64,000 nucleotides of DNA from Macrococcoides canis (GTDB lineage Bacteria; Bacillota; Bacilli; Staphylococcales; Staphylococcaceae): NCBI RefSeq assembly GCF_002119805.1, contig NZ_CP021059.1:496001-560000 (forward strand), in the 5' to 3' direction. Numbering within the stretch: the stretch's first letter is position 1; every line of letters begins with the position of its first letter. A program made the position numbers and the translations under genes. Shown one piece after another: positions 53,125 to 63,288 of the stretch. A model generated the notes under the pieces. The model had not been told where the DNA came from and ran no database searches. It worked only from the letters and a program-made list of their open reading frames with translations.

Positions 53125-54257
53125 TGAAACGTATAGAAAGTATCGATATTATGCGTGGAATCAGTATTATGGGAATTTTATTTATGAATATCGTCGGTTT
53201 TCATATGAATGAAGTTTTTACGAATCCACTAGATTACTTTCAGCTGCCATTAGATAGAATACTGTATTACTTTGATATTTTATTTGTGCACAATTCGTTC
53301 TATCCTATCTTTTCATTTTTATTCGGTTTTGGCTTAGCTATAATGGCGACGAATATTAGACAGCGCGGCGGGAATTTTATACCAGTGTTATATAGAAGGG
53401 TATTGGCGCTTCTGGCGTTTGGCTATATTCACGGGTTATTGATCTTTTATGGTGATATATTAAATGTATATGCAGTACTCGGAATGATAGCAATCCTCTT
53501 TTTGCTTATGCCGAACATCGTCAGTCTGATTACTGCCATCATAATAGCAGTCATCTTTCTGCTGTTAAATCTGATGGTTATCATTACAGTGATACTTTCA
53601 CCAGAAGCGATTCCCTTTGAAGCTTCGGACAATACTGCACAGCATTGGATACAGGTGATGCAAAGTGGAGACTTCAGTCAAATACTCGCGCTGAATCAGC
53701 AGTTCTTTCTGGAGAATTTCACAGCACTAAGTTTAACAGGGATCTTCGGTTATGGATTCTCGGTTCTGCCTTTTATCTTATTTGGAATGTATGCGATGCG
53801 TGCTGATATGATAGGCTTTATGCTAAAAACTAAACGTGTGATGATGATAATAGCAGCAGTATCGCTTATCCTGGGATTACTGATTAAATATTATGTCATC
53901 TATGCACATCTGGATATATATGCTGCACAGTCATTTATATTCTACGGCGGTACATTAGTTGCAATATGTTATTTTATAGCAGTTGTCCTGCTTACTGATA
54001 ATCAACAGTTCTATAAGGTGATGCAGCCATTTCGCTATGCAGGTAAGATGAGTTTTACATTATATATATTGCAGAGTATATGTATGTTCGTCATTTTTTA
54101 TGTGTTTCGTTTATATGCAAAGTTGAATTTATATCAAGTGTTCATCATTGCATTGTTAATTATTATTTTTGAGCTTGCCATTGCTACATATTATATGAAA
54201 AGATATAAATATGGACCGCTGGAATGGATATGGAGAAAAATTACTTACTTAAAATGA
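53121..54257 (+). CDS. DUF418 family membrane protein
   Basis: A 378-residue membrane protein of the YeiB/DUF418 family. It opens with [21 protein letters not shown], which in shortened form ([12 protein letters not shown]) is the family signature, has about ten hydrophobic helices, and ends with the DUF418 C-terminus ([14 protein letters not shown] and [15 protein letters not shown]). No function is established for the family. Confidence 0.88.
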   Translation: MMKRIESIDIMRGISIMGILFMNIVGFHMNEVFTNPLDYFQLPLDRILYYFDILFVHNSFYPIFSFLFGFGLAIMATNIRQRGGNFIPVLYRRVLALLAFGYIHGLLIFYGDILNVYAVLGMIAILFLLMPNIVSLITAIIIAVIFLLLNLMVIITVILSPEAIPFEASDNTAQHWIQVMQSGDFSQILALNQQFFLENFTALSLTGIFGYGFSVLPFILFGMYAMRADMIGFMLKTKRVMMIIAAVSLILGLLIKYYVIYAHLDIYAAQSFIFYGGTLVAICYFIAVVLLTDNQQFYKVMQPFRYAGKMSFTLYILQSICMFVIFYVFRLYAKLNLYQVFIIALLIIIFELAIATYYMKRYKYGPLEWIWRKITYLK

Positions 54258-54324
54258 TGACTTAATCAATAGAAAATAACGAAATATTATGGTACAATAT
54301 TTAAGCTAAAAGGAGGTGTATCAA

Positions 54325-54831
54325 ATGCACAATATGCAGGAACGCTTAGCTGAATCTATACTTAGCGGAAATTTTCATATTGCTGAAGATATAATGAAGC
54401 AGACAGACTTTCTGGAGTTTGAAGAACTATTTATAAGTGCATGTCATGAAAGTGAATCCGTGATGTACTATACATTTATATTAGAACAGATGAAAAAAGA
54501 AGAGACAGTAGAACTCCATGATCTAGCTTTCTTGTTGCTTGTCTATCCGCTTTGCGAAGTTAATGGAGCGTTTGATAGCGCATATTATCATGCTGAACGT
54601 GCTGTGTATATGACTGATTCTAAAGAAATCAAGAATTTGTTACAGTTATTATTCCTATATACTGTACCGAATCCGGTGCTTTCTGACAGAGAAGCATTTG
54701 ATACAGCTAAGAAGATATTATCTATTGATTCGAATAATCAGGTCGCAAGAAAATTAATGAAAAAAGCGGCTAAGCAATTAGATCAAGTTGTTGTTGATAT
54801 TAAAGACTTTAATCAATATAAAAACGCCTAG
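54325..54831 (+). CDS. Conserved helical protein of unknown function
   Basis: A 168-residue all-helical, acidic protein from ATG 54325 behind AAAGGAGGTG. The spacing of short helices (ESILSGNFHIAEDIMKQ, then YHAERAVYMTDSKEIKNLL) is TPR-like, suggesting a protein-binding scaffold. No family was recognised. The gene follows DUF418 by 67 bp without a clear terminator. Confidence 0.7.
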   Translation: MHNMQERLAESILSGNFHIAEDIMKQTDFLEFEELFISACHESESVMYYTFILEQMKKEETVELHDLAFLLLVYPLCEVNGAFDSAYYHAERAVYMTDSKEIKNLLQLLFLYTVPNPVLSDREAFDTAKKILSIDSNNQVARKLMKKAAKQLDQVVVDIKDFNQYKNA

Positions 54832-54858
54832 ACATATGAACTATGTCAGGCGTATTTT
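54821..54858. terminator. Bidirectional terminator overlapping both stop codons
   Basis: ACGCCT-A-GACATA / TATGTC-AGGCGT forms a 12-bp stem with one bulged A, flanked by AAAA and TTTTT. It serves the convergent genes ending at 54831 and 54858. Confidence 0.88.
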
Positions 54859-55229
54859 TATTGGTCAAGCCACATCTCTATTGGAACGATTATTGGAAAT
54901 TGACCTCTATCTTCGGATAGCTTTGTAACAAGTGCAGATGCTTTTGCATAGAGTGGAATGGCAAACAACGCCTCATTCGCTTTAATTTCTTCTAATATAT
55001 TAATTTCAGAATCAGCTTGTATCAGTAATGTAGATTCAATTACTCCATCCACCTGTGTGCCGAAATGACCAAACATAAAGGTGAGTTTAAACTCAAAGAT
55101 ATGGGGATCGTCCTCGCGCATCTCATAATCTATGCGATGCATCACAGTAGGTTCATCAGAATGACTTTCAAAATCACGTACATGTGCTTCACGTACAAAA
55201 GTCTGTAAGATTTGTTTATTAAGTTCCAT
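54858..55229 (-). CDS. SecB-fold-like hypothetical protein
   Basis: A 123-residue acidic protein. The beta-strand pattern and the C-terminal FAIPLYAKASALVTKLSEDR followed by PIIVPIEMW recall the SecB chaperone fold, in which a helix precedes a conserved Pro-rich strand. The similarity is structural guesswork. No family is confidently recognised. A GGAGCTTATT ribosome site precedes the ATG. Confidence 0.6.
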   Translation of the reverse strand: MELNKQILQTFVREAHVRDFESHSDEPTVMHRIDYEMREDDPHIFEFKLTFMFGHFGTQVDGVIESTLLIQADSEINILEEIKANEALFAIPLYAKASALVTKLSEDRGQFPIIVPIEMWLDQ

Positions 55230-55393
55230 AATAAGCTCCTTTTATCAAGTTACTTCCATAATGAAATAAAGCATCGAGAAAAGCAAATAATTATCTTTCA
55301 TAACATAAAGTATATAAAATAAATCTTAAGAGATATTGTTTTTATAAGAATAGTACTATAAGATGTATAGACAACTATTATTTCGGAGGATAT

Positions 55394-56836
55394 ATGAAAA
55401 AATCTACTATAATTATGATTACATTTTTAATTGGTGCATTCTTTACCTTTTTAAATGAAACCTTGCTGAATATTGCTTTGACAAAGATAATGACAGTATT
55501 TCATGTCGATGCACCAACCGTTCAGTGGCTTGCTACTGGATTTATGCTTGTCATGGGCGTACTGATGCCATTATCTGCTACTATAATACAGTGGTTTACG
55601 ACGCGACAATTATTTATAGGATTGATGTCAATCTTTCTTATCGGAACATTAGTAGCAGGGTGTGCGACCAATTTCCCTATGCTTTTAGCAGGTAGAATGA
55701 TCCAGGCGGCGGGTACAGGGCTATTGATACCTGTTATTATGAATGCGATGCTGCTATTATTTCCCCCTCATGAACGCGGAAAGGTTATGGGAAATTTCGG
55801 TCTTGTTATGATGTTTGCACCTGCAATTGGTCCGACTCTTTCTGGCGTAATTGTTGACACATTAGGATGGAGATGGTTATTTTTTGCGGTCGTACCATTC
55901 GTTCTATTTTCAATCGGTTTTGCGTTTAAATATCTGGATAATGTCGGTGAAGTGACGAAGCCGAAAGTCGATTTATTCAGTGTAGTTTTATCGACAATCG
56001 GAGTGGCAGGTATCATATATGGGTTTAGTTCTGTCGGAAATATAGAAGGTGGGTTTAGCAATAAAGCAGTATTTCTACCAATTCTTATCGGACTTATTTC
56101 CATGGTAATCTTCATTCTTCGCCAAAAACAACTTGCATCACCGCTACTTGATATGTCTGTATTTAAATATAGCAACTATAGTAAAGGGATGTTTATATTT
56201 GTCGTTGTTGTTATGGCGATGTTTGCTTCTGAGATTGTGATGCCGATGTACTTACAAGGACCGATGGGATTTAGTGCTAAAGTTGCAGGGATGATTCTGT
56301 TACCTGGTGCTTTATTGAATGGTGCGATGAGTCCGGTTATGGGACGAATATTTGATAAGATTGGTCCACGCAAGATGATCATACCGGGTATGTTTGTTCT
56401 GATGCTCGTCATGATTTTCTACTCGACGATTCACCCAGGCATACCATTATATATATTTATCATTGTGTATATGGTTCTTATGGTCTCTATTTCAATGATT
56501 ATGATGCCGAGTCATACGAATGCCATCAATCAGCTACCTAAACATTTATACCCACATGGAACAGCAATTGGTAACATGATACAGCCTATTGCCGGTGCGA
56601 TGGGAATTTCAGTATTTGTAAGCATAATGACACATGGACAGCAAAAAGCTTTAGAAGGTATCAGTAATCCTACGCATACAGAGATACAGTCAGCATTAAC
56701 AAATGGTGTACATCATGCGTATTGGTTTGCGATAACACTTACGGTGATTGGTTTTATTACTGCTTTATTTATTACACGTTCTAAGTCGCCAGAAGGAGAG
56801 ACTTTTGGACTCCCTGAAGAACAAAATCAAATTTAA
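55394..56836 (+). CDS. MFS efflux transporter, DHA2 (14-helix) type
   Basis: A 480-residue transporter with 14 predicted helices. FFTFLNETLLNIALTKIM opens the protein, LAGRMIQAAGTGLLIPV is motif B-like and GLVMMFAPAIGPTLSGVIVD is the DHA2/DHA1 motif C. Closest named families are MDR pumps such as LmrB and MdeA. Drug range cannot be read from the sequence. No TetR-type regulator is adjacent. The start is ATG 55394 behind CGGAGG. Confidence 0.88.
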   Translation: MKKSTIIMITFLIGAFFTFLNETLLNIALTKIMTVFHVDAPTVQWLATGFMLVMGVLMPLSATIIQWFTTRQLFIGLMSIFLIGTLVAGCATNFPMLLAGRMIQAAGTGLLIPVIMNAMLLLFPPHERGKVMGNFGLVMMFAPAIGPTLSGVIVDTLGWRWLFFAVVPFVLFSIGFAFKYLDNVGEVTKPKVDLFSVVLSTIGVAGIIYGFSSVGNIEGGFSNKAVFLPILIGLISMVIFILRQKQLASPLLDMSVFKYSNYSKGMFIFVVVVMAMFASEIVMPMYLQGPMGFSAKVAGMILLPGALLNGAMSPVMGRIFDKIGPRKMIIPGMFVLMLVMIFYSTIHPGIPLYIFIIVYMVLMVSISMIMMPSHTNAINQLPKHLYPHGTAIGNMIQPIAGAMGISVFVSIMTHGQQKALEGISNPTHTEIQSALTNGVHHAYWFAITLTVIGFITALFITRSKSPEGETFGLPEEQNQI

Positions 56837-56863
56837 CGTTTATGACCTTTAATTTCGGGTATA

Positions 56864-56902
56864 CAAGACTTGTTGTGAAATATTCATAGCAAGTCTTTTA
56901 TT
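56864..56902 (+). terminator. Terminator after the MFS gene
   Basis: AAGACTTG / CAAGTCTT with a 17-nt loop and TTTATTAT. The long loop lowers certainty. Confidence 0.65.
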
Positions 56903-56921
56903 ATATTAAGGGAGAGGTTGG

Positions 56922-58022
56922 ATGTCTAAAGGTAATATGGAATCAATGAAAATCGGCGCAGCATATGTTGGTGTTATAGTAGGTGCTGGATTTTCAACAG
57001 GTCAGGAAGTTTTAAAGTTTTTCACGAATTATGGTATTTACAGTTATTTTGCAATACTTATTTCTGGAATTATGTTGACGTTCTTTGGTCGTCAAATCAG
57101 TAAAGTTGGTTATGGATTAGATGTAGATAGCCATGAACCGACGATTACATACCTTTTTGGTGAAAAATTTGGTAAAATCATTGACTATATTTTAGTATTT
57201 TTCTTATATGCGATATCGGTTATCATGGTCGCAGGGTCAGGAAGTGCGTTTCATGAAAGTTTTGGCATTCCGATTTGGTTAGGGTCATTGATCATGATTG
57301 TTGCTGTAGTAGGGACGTTGTTACTGGACTTTAATAAGATTGTCGGTGCGCTCGGGATTGTAACGCCATTCTTGATTATTGTTGTAACAATCATCGCTGT
57401 TTATTTCTTCTTTAAAGGACATGTGTCATTAAGTGAAGTAGACAAATATATCGATCCTTCAAAGCAGCCATTTAAATCGAAGTTTCTTCCTGAAGGTTCA
57501 CTTTGGTGGTTCTCAGGCTTAAACTATGGTGGTTTAGCATTTGCTACTGGTTATAGTATGATGGCTGCAATCGGTAGTGATGCATCGAAGAAACGTATTG
57601 CAGGTCGTGGTGCATTTATCGGAGGAATTACGTTACTTGTATTATTATTGATGGTAAACTCTGGCTTACTGAGTGAACTGGAATTAATTCAAGATTCAGC
57701 GATTCCAACTTTAGTGTTAGGTCGTATGATTCACCCAGTGCTTGGTTTAGCATTAAGTATTATTATGCTGATGGTAATGTATAACACGATTGTCGGACTA
57801 ATGTATTCATTTGTAGCGCGACTTACGACACCATATTCAAAGCAGTATGTTATCTTGCTAGTAGTATCTATGGTTATTGGCTATGCTTTAAGTTTTGTCG
57901 GCTTTGTAGAGCTTGTCGGAACGGTTTATCCAATAATGGGCTATGTAGGATTAATACTATGTCTAGGATTATTATTTAAATATATTAAACGTAAAAAAGC
58001 AGGGAAAAATCACATCGCGTAA
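56922..58022 (+). CDS. YkvI-family membrane protein (amino-acid-transporter fold)
   Basis: A 366-residue membrane protein with about ten helices. The start (GAAYVGVIVGAGFSTGQEVLKFF) and GLNYGGLAFATGYSMMAAIG match the YkvI family, which has the LeuT-type fold of amino-acid/cation symporters. No substrate is known. The ATG follows GGGAGAGG. The stop codon lies inside a terminator hairpin. Confidence 0.85.
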   Translation: MSKGNMESMKIGAAYVGVIVGAGFSTGQEVLKFFTNYGIYSYFAILISGIMLTFFGRQISKVGYGLDVDSHEPTITYLFGEKFGKIIDYILVFFLYAISVIMVAGSGSAFHESFGIPIWLGSLIMIVAVVGTLLLDFNKIVGALGIVTPFLIIVVTIIAVYFFFKGHVSLSEVDKYIDPSKQPFKSKFLPEGSLWWFSGLNYGGLAFATGYSMMAAIGSDASKKRIAGRGAFIGGITLLVLLLMVNSGLLSELELIQDSAIPTLVLGRMIHPVLGLALSIIMLMVMYNTIVGLMYSFVARLTTPYSKQYVILLVVSMVIGYALSFVGFVELVGTVYPIMGYVGLILCLGLLFKYIKRKKAGKNHIA

Positions 58023-58046
58023 GCGTTGTGTTTCCCGGCTTTTATT
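57998..58046 (+). terminator. Terminator overlapping the YkvI-like stop codon
   Basis: AGCAGGGAAA...CATCGC pairs with GCGTTGTG-TTTCCCGGCT (a stem with small bulges), followed by TTTTATTTATA. Confidence 0.75.
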
Positions 58047-58098
58047 TATATCATCGGATGATAATGGTATAATTAGTGTAGATTGAAGGGAATAACAA

Positions 58099-59115
58099 AT
58101 GAAGAAAAGATACTTATTAATCATAATTTTAATTGCATTAACGATGATGGTGCTGGCATTAATATTTGGCTGGTACGAACAGGAAGATCCTGCATTAAAT
58201 CGTGATACTGTGTTTGATGAACTTGGTGTTGCCAGAAATGTTAAGCTGATTTCTGATGTCAAATATGGCAATGATGCACCAAACTCAGAAATGGATATTA
58301 TTATGCCGAAGAATATTAAAGAAGGAGATAAACTACCTCTTATTATATGGACGCATGGTGGGGGTTATATTGCAGGTGACAAAAAACATAAAAATGCATA
58401 TCTTGCACGTATTGCAGAGCGTGGGTTTATTATCGCAAATATAAACTATGCACTTGCACCTTCCCATAAATATCCTGTACCTTTAATTCAGGAGAAACAG
58501 GCTGCACAGTTCATGAAGAAGAATACATTCCATCTTCCGATTGATTATAATCAAATCATTATTGGTGGAGATTCAGCAGGAGCGCAAATTGCTGCGCAGT
58601 TTGCAGCACTTCAGACGAATGAATTATTAAGAAAAGAGATGCAGGAAGAAGCTGTTTTCACACCTGATGCTATTAAAGGGGTAATCTTATTCGGTGGGTT
58701 ATACAATATGGATACGGTGAGAGAGACGCACTTTCCACGAATAGAAGAGTTTATGGAAAGCTATACTGGAGAAAAATATTGGGAGCGAGACTTTAAACAG
58801 ATTGATCAGCTGTCTGTCACGCAGCACATAACAGAAAAGTATCCTCCAGCATTTCTGACGGTTGGAGATGCTGATCCGTTTGAAAGTCAGTCAAAAGAAC
58901 TGATCAAAGTTTTACAAGAAAATAAAATACCGCATTCGTCTTCATTTTTTGATGGTTCACATCAATTAAGACATCAGTATCAATTTCATATGAATCTAAA
59001 GGAATCCCAAATAACATATGATAAAGTAATTAAATTCCTGAGTGAGTTTACAGATCAGCCATTATACAATACGTTAGAAGAAGAGCCGCTTACAACGAAA
59101 ACGAGTAGTAAATAA
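58099..59115 (+). CDS. Membrane-anchored alpha/beta-hydrolase (HGGGY esterase)
   Basis: A 338-residue protein with an N-terminal signal anchor (about 4-24, LLIIILIALTMMVLALIFGW). The oxyanion-hole motif THGGGYIAGD and the nucleophile elbow GGDSAGAQ define an HSL/BD-FAE-like esterase, with the catalytic Asp and His probably in VGDADPFESQ and GSHQLRHQY. It acts outside or at the membrane. It forms a two-gene unit with the following NAD-dependent protein, 12 nt apart. Confidence 0.88.
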   Translation: MKKRYLLIIILIALTMMVLALIFGWYEQEDPALNRDTVFDELGVARNVKLISDVKYGNDAPNSEMDIIMPKNIKEGDKLPLIIWTHGGGYIAGDKKHKNAYLARIAERGFIIANINYALAPSHKYPVPLIQEKQAAQFMKKNTFHLPIDYNQIIIGGDSAGAQIAAQFAALQTNELLRKEMQEEAVFTPDAIKGVILFGGLYNMDTVRETHFPRIEEFMESYTGEKYWERDFKQIDQLSVTQHITEKYPPAFLTVGDADPFESQSKELIKVLQENKIPHSSSFFDGSHQLRHQYQFHMNLKESQITYDKVIKFLSEFTDQPLYNTLEEEPLTTKTSSK

Positions 59116-59127
59116 GGAGAGATGACG

Positions 59128-60042
59128 ATGAAAGAAAAGGTGTTACTTACAGGCGCAACAGGATATATTGGTAAGTATATTTCAAGTCAGTTGACAGATC
59201 AGTATGATATTTATGCGATGAGTAAATATCCGAGTGAACAAATAGAAGGTGTAACCTGGCTGACGGGTGATATGTTCTCTTTGAATGACTGTATTGATGC
59301 GATGACGCACGTAGATTTTGGAATATATTTTCTCGATCCTAACAAACGTTCCAGCAGAATGAACGATGCAAAGTTTCGTGATATCAATGCAATCAGTGCA
59401 GACAATTTCGCTCGCGCTGCTGAAATCACAGAGTTGAAAGCAATATTCTATGTGTCAGGTACATCAGATGACCAGGAAACATTAAATATTTTACGCAGTT
59501 ATAAGACACCTGTTCATGCTTCAGTGACTTCTGTGAAACGTAAAGGTATTGTTGCACAAACACAGAATTCAGAAATTAACGATGTCAGAAGTATTCAGCG
59601 TACATTGATGCCTTCAAGCTGGACAGTAGCTGAGGTAAGTCATCATTATTTCAACTGGCTGAATGATATGGCATTTAATATTATAAATGTTAATCATAAA
59701 GACAATGCATATACGATTAATGCTGCCGGAAAAAACGTGCTCACATTAACAGAGGATGAAGAAAAAAGTGATATAAACAGAATCGTCTATAAGATAACTG
59801 ATGGGTCATTTTATAAAGATACTCCAGAAAGTCGTGCTCGAATGGAATTTAGAAGATTGAAAAACTCAGATACACTGATCATTGCATTGCATGATTACGA
59901 ACCTACAATTCCATGGCTCGTCTACATATTGACACAATTACCGATACACCATCTTTCAATGAAAATTTTTGATGTCGAGATGCGCATTGCGCGTTTTCAA
60001 GAAGAAAAGGCGAATGGTGTAGAAAAACACTATACGAAATAA
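59128..60042 (+). CDS. NAD(P)-binding epimerase/NmrA-like protein
   Basis: A 304-residue short-chain-dehydrogenase-like protein. KVLLTGATGYIGKYISSQL (shortened: LLTGATGYIG) is the dinucleotide-binding loop. The catalytic Tyr-x3-Lys of true SDR enzymes is not evident, pointing to an atypical or NmrA-like member. ATG 59128 is eight bases from AAGGAG; ATG 59122 is too close. Function unknown. Confidence 0.8.
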   Translation: MKEKVLLTGATGYIGKYISSQLTDQYDIYAMSKYPSEQIEGVTWLTGDMFSLNDCIDAMTHVDFGIYFLDPNKRSSRMNDAKFRDINAISADNFARAAEITELKAIFYVSGTSDDQETLNILRSYKTPVHASVTSVKRKGIVAQTQNSEINDVRSIQRTLMPSSWTVAEVSHHYFNWLNDMAFNIINVNHKDNAYTINAAGKNVLTLTEDEEKSDINRIVYKITDGSFYKDTPESRARMEFRRLKNSDTLIIALHDYEPTIPWLVYILTQLPIHHLSMKIFDVEMRIARFQEEKANGVEKHYTK

Positions 60043-60043
60043 G

Positions 60044-60073
60044 AAGCGGCTGCCTGGAGCAGTCGTTTTATTT
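60044..60073 (+). terminator. Terminator after the NAD(P)-binding gene
   Basis: AGCGGCTGC / GCAGTCGTT with a CTGGA loop and wobble pairs, then TTATTTAT. Confidence 0.72.
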
Positions 60074-60258
60074 ATGTAAAAATACAAAATAATATTACAG
60101 TTTTGTAAAGAATGTAAAGAAGGTTGATTATATCAATGATTTGCAAACGCTTACTTTACAGTCTTAATATATTTTTTACAAAACGCTATTAAAAATTAAC
60201 AATTTCCTTTAAAATAGCCATGTAAAGAACTATTGTGAAAATATTAGGAGGCAGTTAC

Positions 60259-60876
60259 ATGTTTAACAAGAAGAAAGATAAATTTGCGGTTCAATTAGAA
60301 GCGATGGCAGAGAATTTAGATCGTGCTGCTGTAGCGTTTGGTGAGATGACATTTCACAATGCCTTTGATCTGAAGAAATATGCGGATACGATTAAAGCAT
60401 ATGAAACAAATGGTGATGAACTGATGCATCAGATGATTTCAGATTTAAACCAGACGTTTATCACACCAATTGAACGTGAAGACATTCTTGCCCTTTCAAA
60501 TGCAATTGATGATGTCATGGATGGTATGGAAGAAACATCAGCAATGTTTGAAATGTATTCAATCGAATATTCAGATGAGTATATGGCTGAATTTGTACAG
60601 AATATTCAAGGGTGTGCGAAAGAAATTAAGACTGCAGTGACGCTTGTTGCTGAGAAGAAGTTATCTCATGTACGTGTACATTCGATTAATATTAAGGAAC
60701 ACGAAACAAACTGTGATGGAATTTTAAGACAATCCATTAAACATATCCTATCTGTAGAAACGGATCCGTTAACTGTAATGAAGGTGAAAGATATTTATCA
60801 GTCATTAGAAGATATCGCTGATAAATGCCAGGCAGTTGCAAATATACTTGAATCTATCATTATGAAGAATAGTTAA
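60259..60876 (+). CDS. DUF47 (PhoU-like) accessory protein of the PiT phosphate transporter
   Basis: A 205-residue helical protein with the DUF47/Pit-accessory pattern (NAFDLKKYADTIKAYETNGDE and LSNAIDDVMDGMEE). These PhoU-like proteins regulate the adjacent PiT transporter. ATG 60259 follows TAGGAGG; the upstream in-frame ATG at 60235 is not used. The upstream 215 bp contains several TTTACA/TGTAAA copies, possibly related to PhoP boxes, but their spacing does not match the known 11-bp repeat. Confidence 0.9.
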   Translation: MFNKKKDKFAVQLEAMAENLDRAAVAFGEMTFHNAFDLKKYADTIKAYETNGDELMHQMISDLNQTFITPIEREDILALSNAIDDVMDGMEETSAMFEMYSIEYSDEYMAEFVQNIQGCAKEIKTAVTLVAEKKLSHVRVHSINIKEHETNCDGILRQSIKHILSVETDPLTVMKVKDIYQSLEDIADKCQAVANILESIIMKNS

Positions 60877-60887
60877 GGAGCATTTTT

Positions 60888-61898
60888 ATGGAACCGATTA
60901 TTATTTTTACATTTGCGATTGTTTTCTTCGCTTTAGCCTTTGACTTTATCAATGGTTTTCACGATACAGCAAATGCAATTGCAACAGCAGTCTCAACGAA
61001 AGCTTTAAAGCCTCGTCATGCGATATTTATGGCGGCTGTACTGAACTTTGTCGGAGCAATACTTTTCCATGGTGTGGCTAAGACGGTTACGAAAGATATT
61101 GTTGACCCATTTACGTTACAGAATGGGCAAGTTGTAATATTAGCTGCATTAATTAGTGCGATTACGTGGAACTTACTTACATGGTATTTCGGTATTCCTA
61201 GTTCATCATCACATACATTAATTGGATCGATTGCAGGTGCTGCAGTTGCATCTGGTGGCTTTGGTATATTAGAATATGCAGGATTTACTAAGATTATTGT
61301 AGGTCTACTTATTTCACCGTTACTTGCATTTATCGTTGGTTATATTATGTATACAATTATCAAAACGATATTTAAAAATGCAAACTTAACGAAAACAAAT
61401 CGTAATTTTAGATTCTTGCAAATATTCACAGCAGCAGCACAAGCATTTGCGCATGGTTCAAATGATGCACAAAAAGCGATGGGGATTATTACGATGGCAT
61501 TAATCTCTGCAGGGATGCAAACAGGGAGTACTGAACCACAATGGTGGGTACAGCTATCTTGTGCAGCGGCAATGGGATTAGGTACTGCAGTAGGTGGATG
61601 GAAGATTATTAAAACTGTTGGTGGGAACATCATGAAGATTCGTCCGGCAAACGGTGTGGCGGCAGACCTTTCATCAGCACTGATCATCTTTGGAGCAACA
61701 CACATACATTTACCAGTTTCAACGACTCACGTTGTATCATCATCAATTTTAGGTGTAGGTTCAAGCCACCGTATTAAAGGTGTCAAATGGACGACAGCGC
61801 AACGCATGATTATTACTTGGGTTATCACGATGCCAATCTCAGCAATTATCGCAGCAGTAGTTTTCTATGTCGTAAATTTTTTAACACATATCTTTTAA
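60888..61898 (+). CDS. pit: PiT-family inorganic phosphate transporter
   Basis: A 336-residue membrane protein of the PiT family. The duplicated signature is present as GFHDTANAIATAVSTKAL at the N-terminus and AHGSNDAQKAMGI in the second half. IPSSSSHTLIGSIAGAAVA and LPVSTTHVVSSSILG carry the paired substrate residues. It imports phosphate-metal complexes with H+ or Na+. It follows the DUF47 gene by 11 nt, the usual pairing. Confidence 0.93.
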   Translation: MEPIIIFTFAIVFFALAFDFINGFHDTANAIATAVSTKALKPRHAIFMAAVLNFVGAILFHGVAKTVTKDIVDPFTLQNGQVVILAALISAITWNLLTWYFGIPSSSSHTLIGSIAGAAVASGGFGILEYAGFTKIIVGLLISPLLAFIVGYIMYTIIKTIFKNANLTKTNRNFRFLQIFTAAAQAFAHGSNDAQKAMGIITMALISAGMQTGSTEPQWWVQLSCAAAMGLGTAVGGWKIIKTVGGNIMKIRPANGVAADLSSALIIFGATHIHLPVSTTHVVSSSILGVGSSHRIKGVKWTTAQRMIITWVITMPISAIIAAVVFYVVNFLTHIF

Positions 61899-61909
61899 TT
61901 AAAGCTTAC

Positions 61910-61950
61910 ATATTCGGGTAAACTATTTATAGTTTACCCGATATTTTTTT
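61910..61950 (+). terminator. Terminator of the DUF47-pit operon
   Basis: CGGGTAAACT / AGTTTACCCG (extended by AT pairs) with an ATTTAT loop and seven T. Confidence 0.92.
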
Positions 61951-61962
61951 AGGAGGGATAAT

Positions 61963-62511
61963 ATGGAACATATTATATTTGTGCATAGTGCAAGCGAACA
62001 GACAGAACACACTGGGAGTAATCCATTACTTAGTACAATTCAAGCTGAAGATTACATTTGGCATAAGAAAAGCTATCCGAGAGATAAAGGTCAAGTCTAT
62101 GAGCTTTGGGTTAAACCGTTGATTGACAGTTTTAATGAAATCGATGATAATGAACCGGTAACTTTAATCGGACATTCGTTTGGCGGAACCGTTATAATGA
62201 AATATTTAACAGAAAATCAGGTGACACAACCGATTAAGCAGGTCATCCTGATCGGCTCACCATTTTTCGGCTGTGATGAAAAATTCAGTGACAGTAATAA
62301 TAAGCTGCGTGAGGATGCATATCAGTTTATTGATGTACCAGTTACACATATCCAGTCTAAAGATGATGACCGTGTAGACATCCGTCATCAATCATGCTGG
62401 AAGGATGCATTTCCTGATATTCACCTTATAACGAAGGATAATGGCAAACATGAATTCCATAAAGGGATTAAAGAACTTAATGATTTATTGGATAAATCGA
62501 ATCATTCGTAA
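61963..62511 (+). CDS. RBBP9/YdeN-type small alpha/beta-hydrolase
   Basis: A 182-residue serine hydrolase. The nucleophile elbow LIGHSFGGTVI and the late His in GKHEFHKGI, together with the Asp of SKDDDRVD, form the triad. The size and pattern match the RBBP9/YdeN group. Substrate unknown. It starts 13 nt after the upstream terminator, so it may depend on readthrough or a promoter within that hairpin region. Confidence 0.85.
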   Translation: MEHIIFVHSASEQTEHTGSNPLLSTIQAEDYIWHKKSYPRDKGQVYELWVKPLIDSFNEIDDNEPVTLIGHSFGGTVIMKYLTENQVTQPIKQVILIGSPFFGCDEKFSDSNNKLREDAYQFIDVPVTHIQSKDDDRVDIRHQSCWKDAFPDIHLITKDNGKHEFHKGIKELNDLLDKSNHS

Positions 62512-62566
62512 AAAGATAGAAAAAATTATATAATAAATACTAAATTAAAATTAAATGAGGGATTTT

Positions 62567-63202
62567 ATGAACAATTATTATAATGCACAACCGGTCTCAC
62601 GTTCATCAGCATACCGCCAAACGTTTTTATTCTTTATGTATTACTGGATTATCTTTGCTGCAGGGACATATTTAGGACAATTCGTACCAGCAGGCTTAAG
62701 GTTTACAGTATCAATGGCAATCTTTGCTTTAGTGATGCTATCACTTTTTGTACGCGCATCACGTAAATTCGGCTTTTTAATTTCTAACTTAATGGCATTC
62801 GGAATGGGAATTGTCAGCTACGGTTCATTCATGTACTATATGTCAACATTAGGCGAAGCTGCATTCTATCAGAACGTTGCACTTGCTGTTGGCGCATTCT
62901 TAGCATTTGGTTTAGTAGGATACTTTGTAGTAGGCGATGCAACTAACTTAGGACGACTTTTATTCCCGGCATTAATCGCATTAGTGTTTGCGAGTTTCTT
63001 AGGCATTTTCATTCAAATTCCAATGTTCCAGATGGTGATTACAATTGCAGGATTAGCGATTTTCTTCCTGTATACAGTATATGACTTCAACCGTTTGAAA
63101 CAAGGAAACTTCTCACCACAGGAAATGGGATTCAGCTTATTTATTAACTTACTGAATATCATTTTAGATATTTTACGTTTAGCAAGCATCTTAAAAGATT
63201 AA
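62567..63202 (+). CDS. Bax inhibitor-1 (YetJ-like) family membrane protein
   Basis: A 211-residue protein with seven helices and the BI-1 C-terminal segment FFLYTVYDFNRLKQGNF plus FSLFINLLNIILDILRLASIL (shortened: INLLNIILDILRL). YetJ, the B. subtilis member, is a pH-sensitive calcium leak channel. The physiological role here is unknown. ATG 62567 follows GAGGG; ATG 62555 precedes it. The stop codon lies in a terminator. Confidence 0.88.
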   Translation: MNNYYNAQPVSRSSAYRQTFLFFMYYWIIFAAGTYLGQFVPAGLRFTVSMAIFALVMLSLFVRASRKFGFLISNLMAFGMGIVSYGSFMYYMSTLGEAAFYQNVALAVGAFLAFGLVGYFVVGDATNLGRLLFPALIALVFASFLGIFIQIPMFQMVITIAGLAIFFLYTVYDFNRLKQGNFSPQEMGFSLFINLLNIILDILRLASILKD

Positions 63203-63227
63203 GGGCATACGCCTTTAATCTTTTTTT
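63196..63227 (+). terminator. Terminator overlapping the BI-1 stop codon
   Basis: AGATTAAGGGC / GCCTTTAATCT (one wobble) with a short loop and seven T. Confidence 0.9.
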
Positions 63228-63288
63228 GTGTAATGAACGATTAATGTGTATAATAATGACATAAATTATTGAAAGAGAAGTGTATATT

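Noticed and set aside
60121..60200. PhoP box upstream of the DUF47-pit operon
   Set aside because: TTTACA-like hexamers are present, but their spacing does not follow the 11-bp repeat of known Pho boxes, and such hexamers are common in AT-rich DNA.
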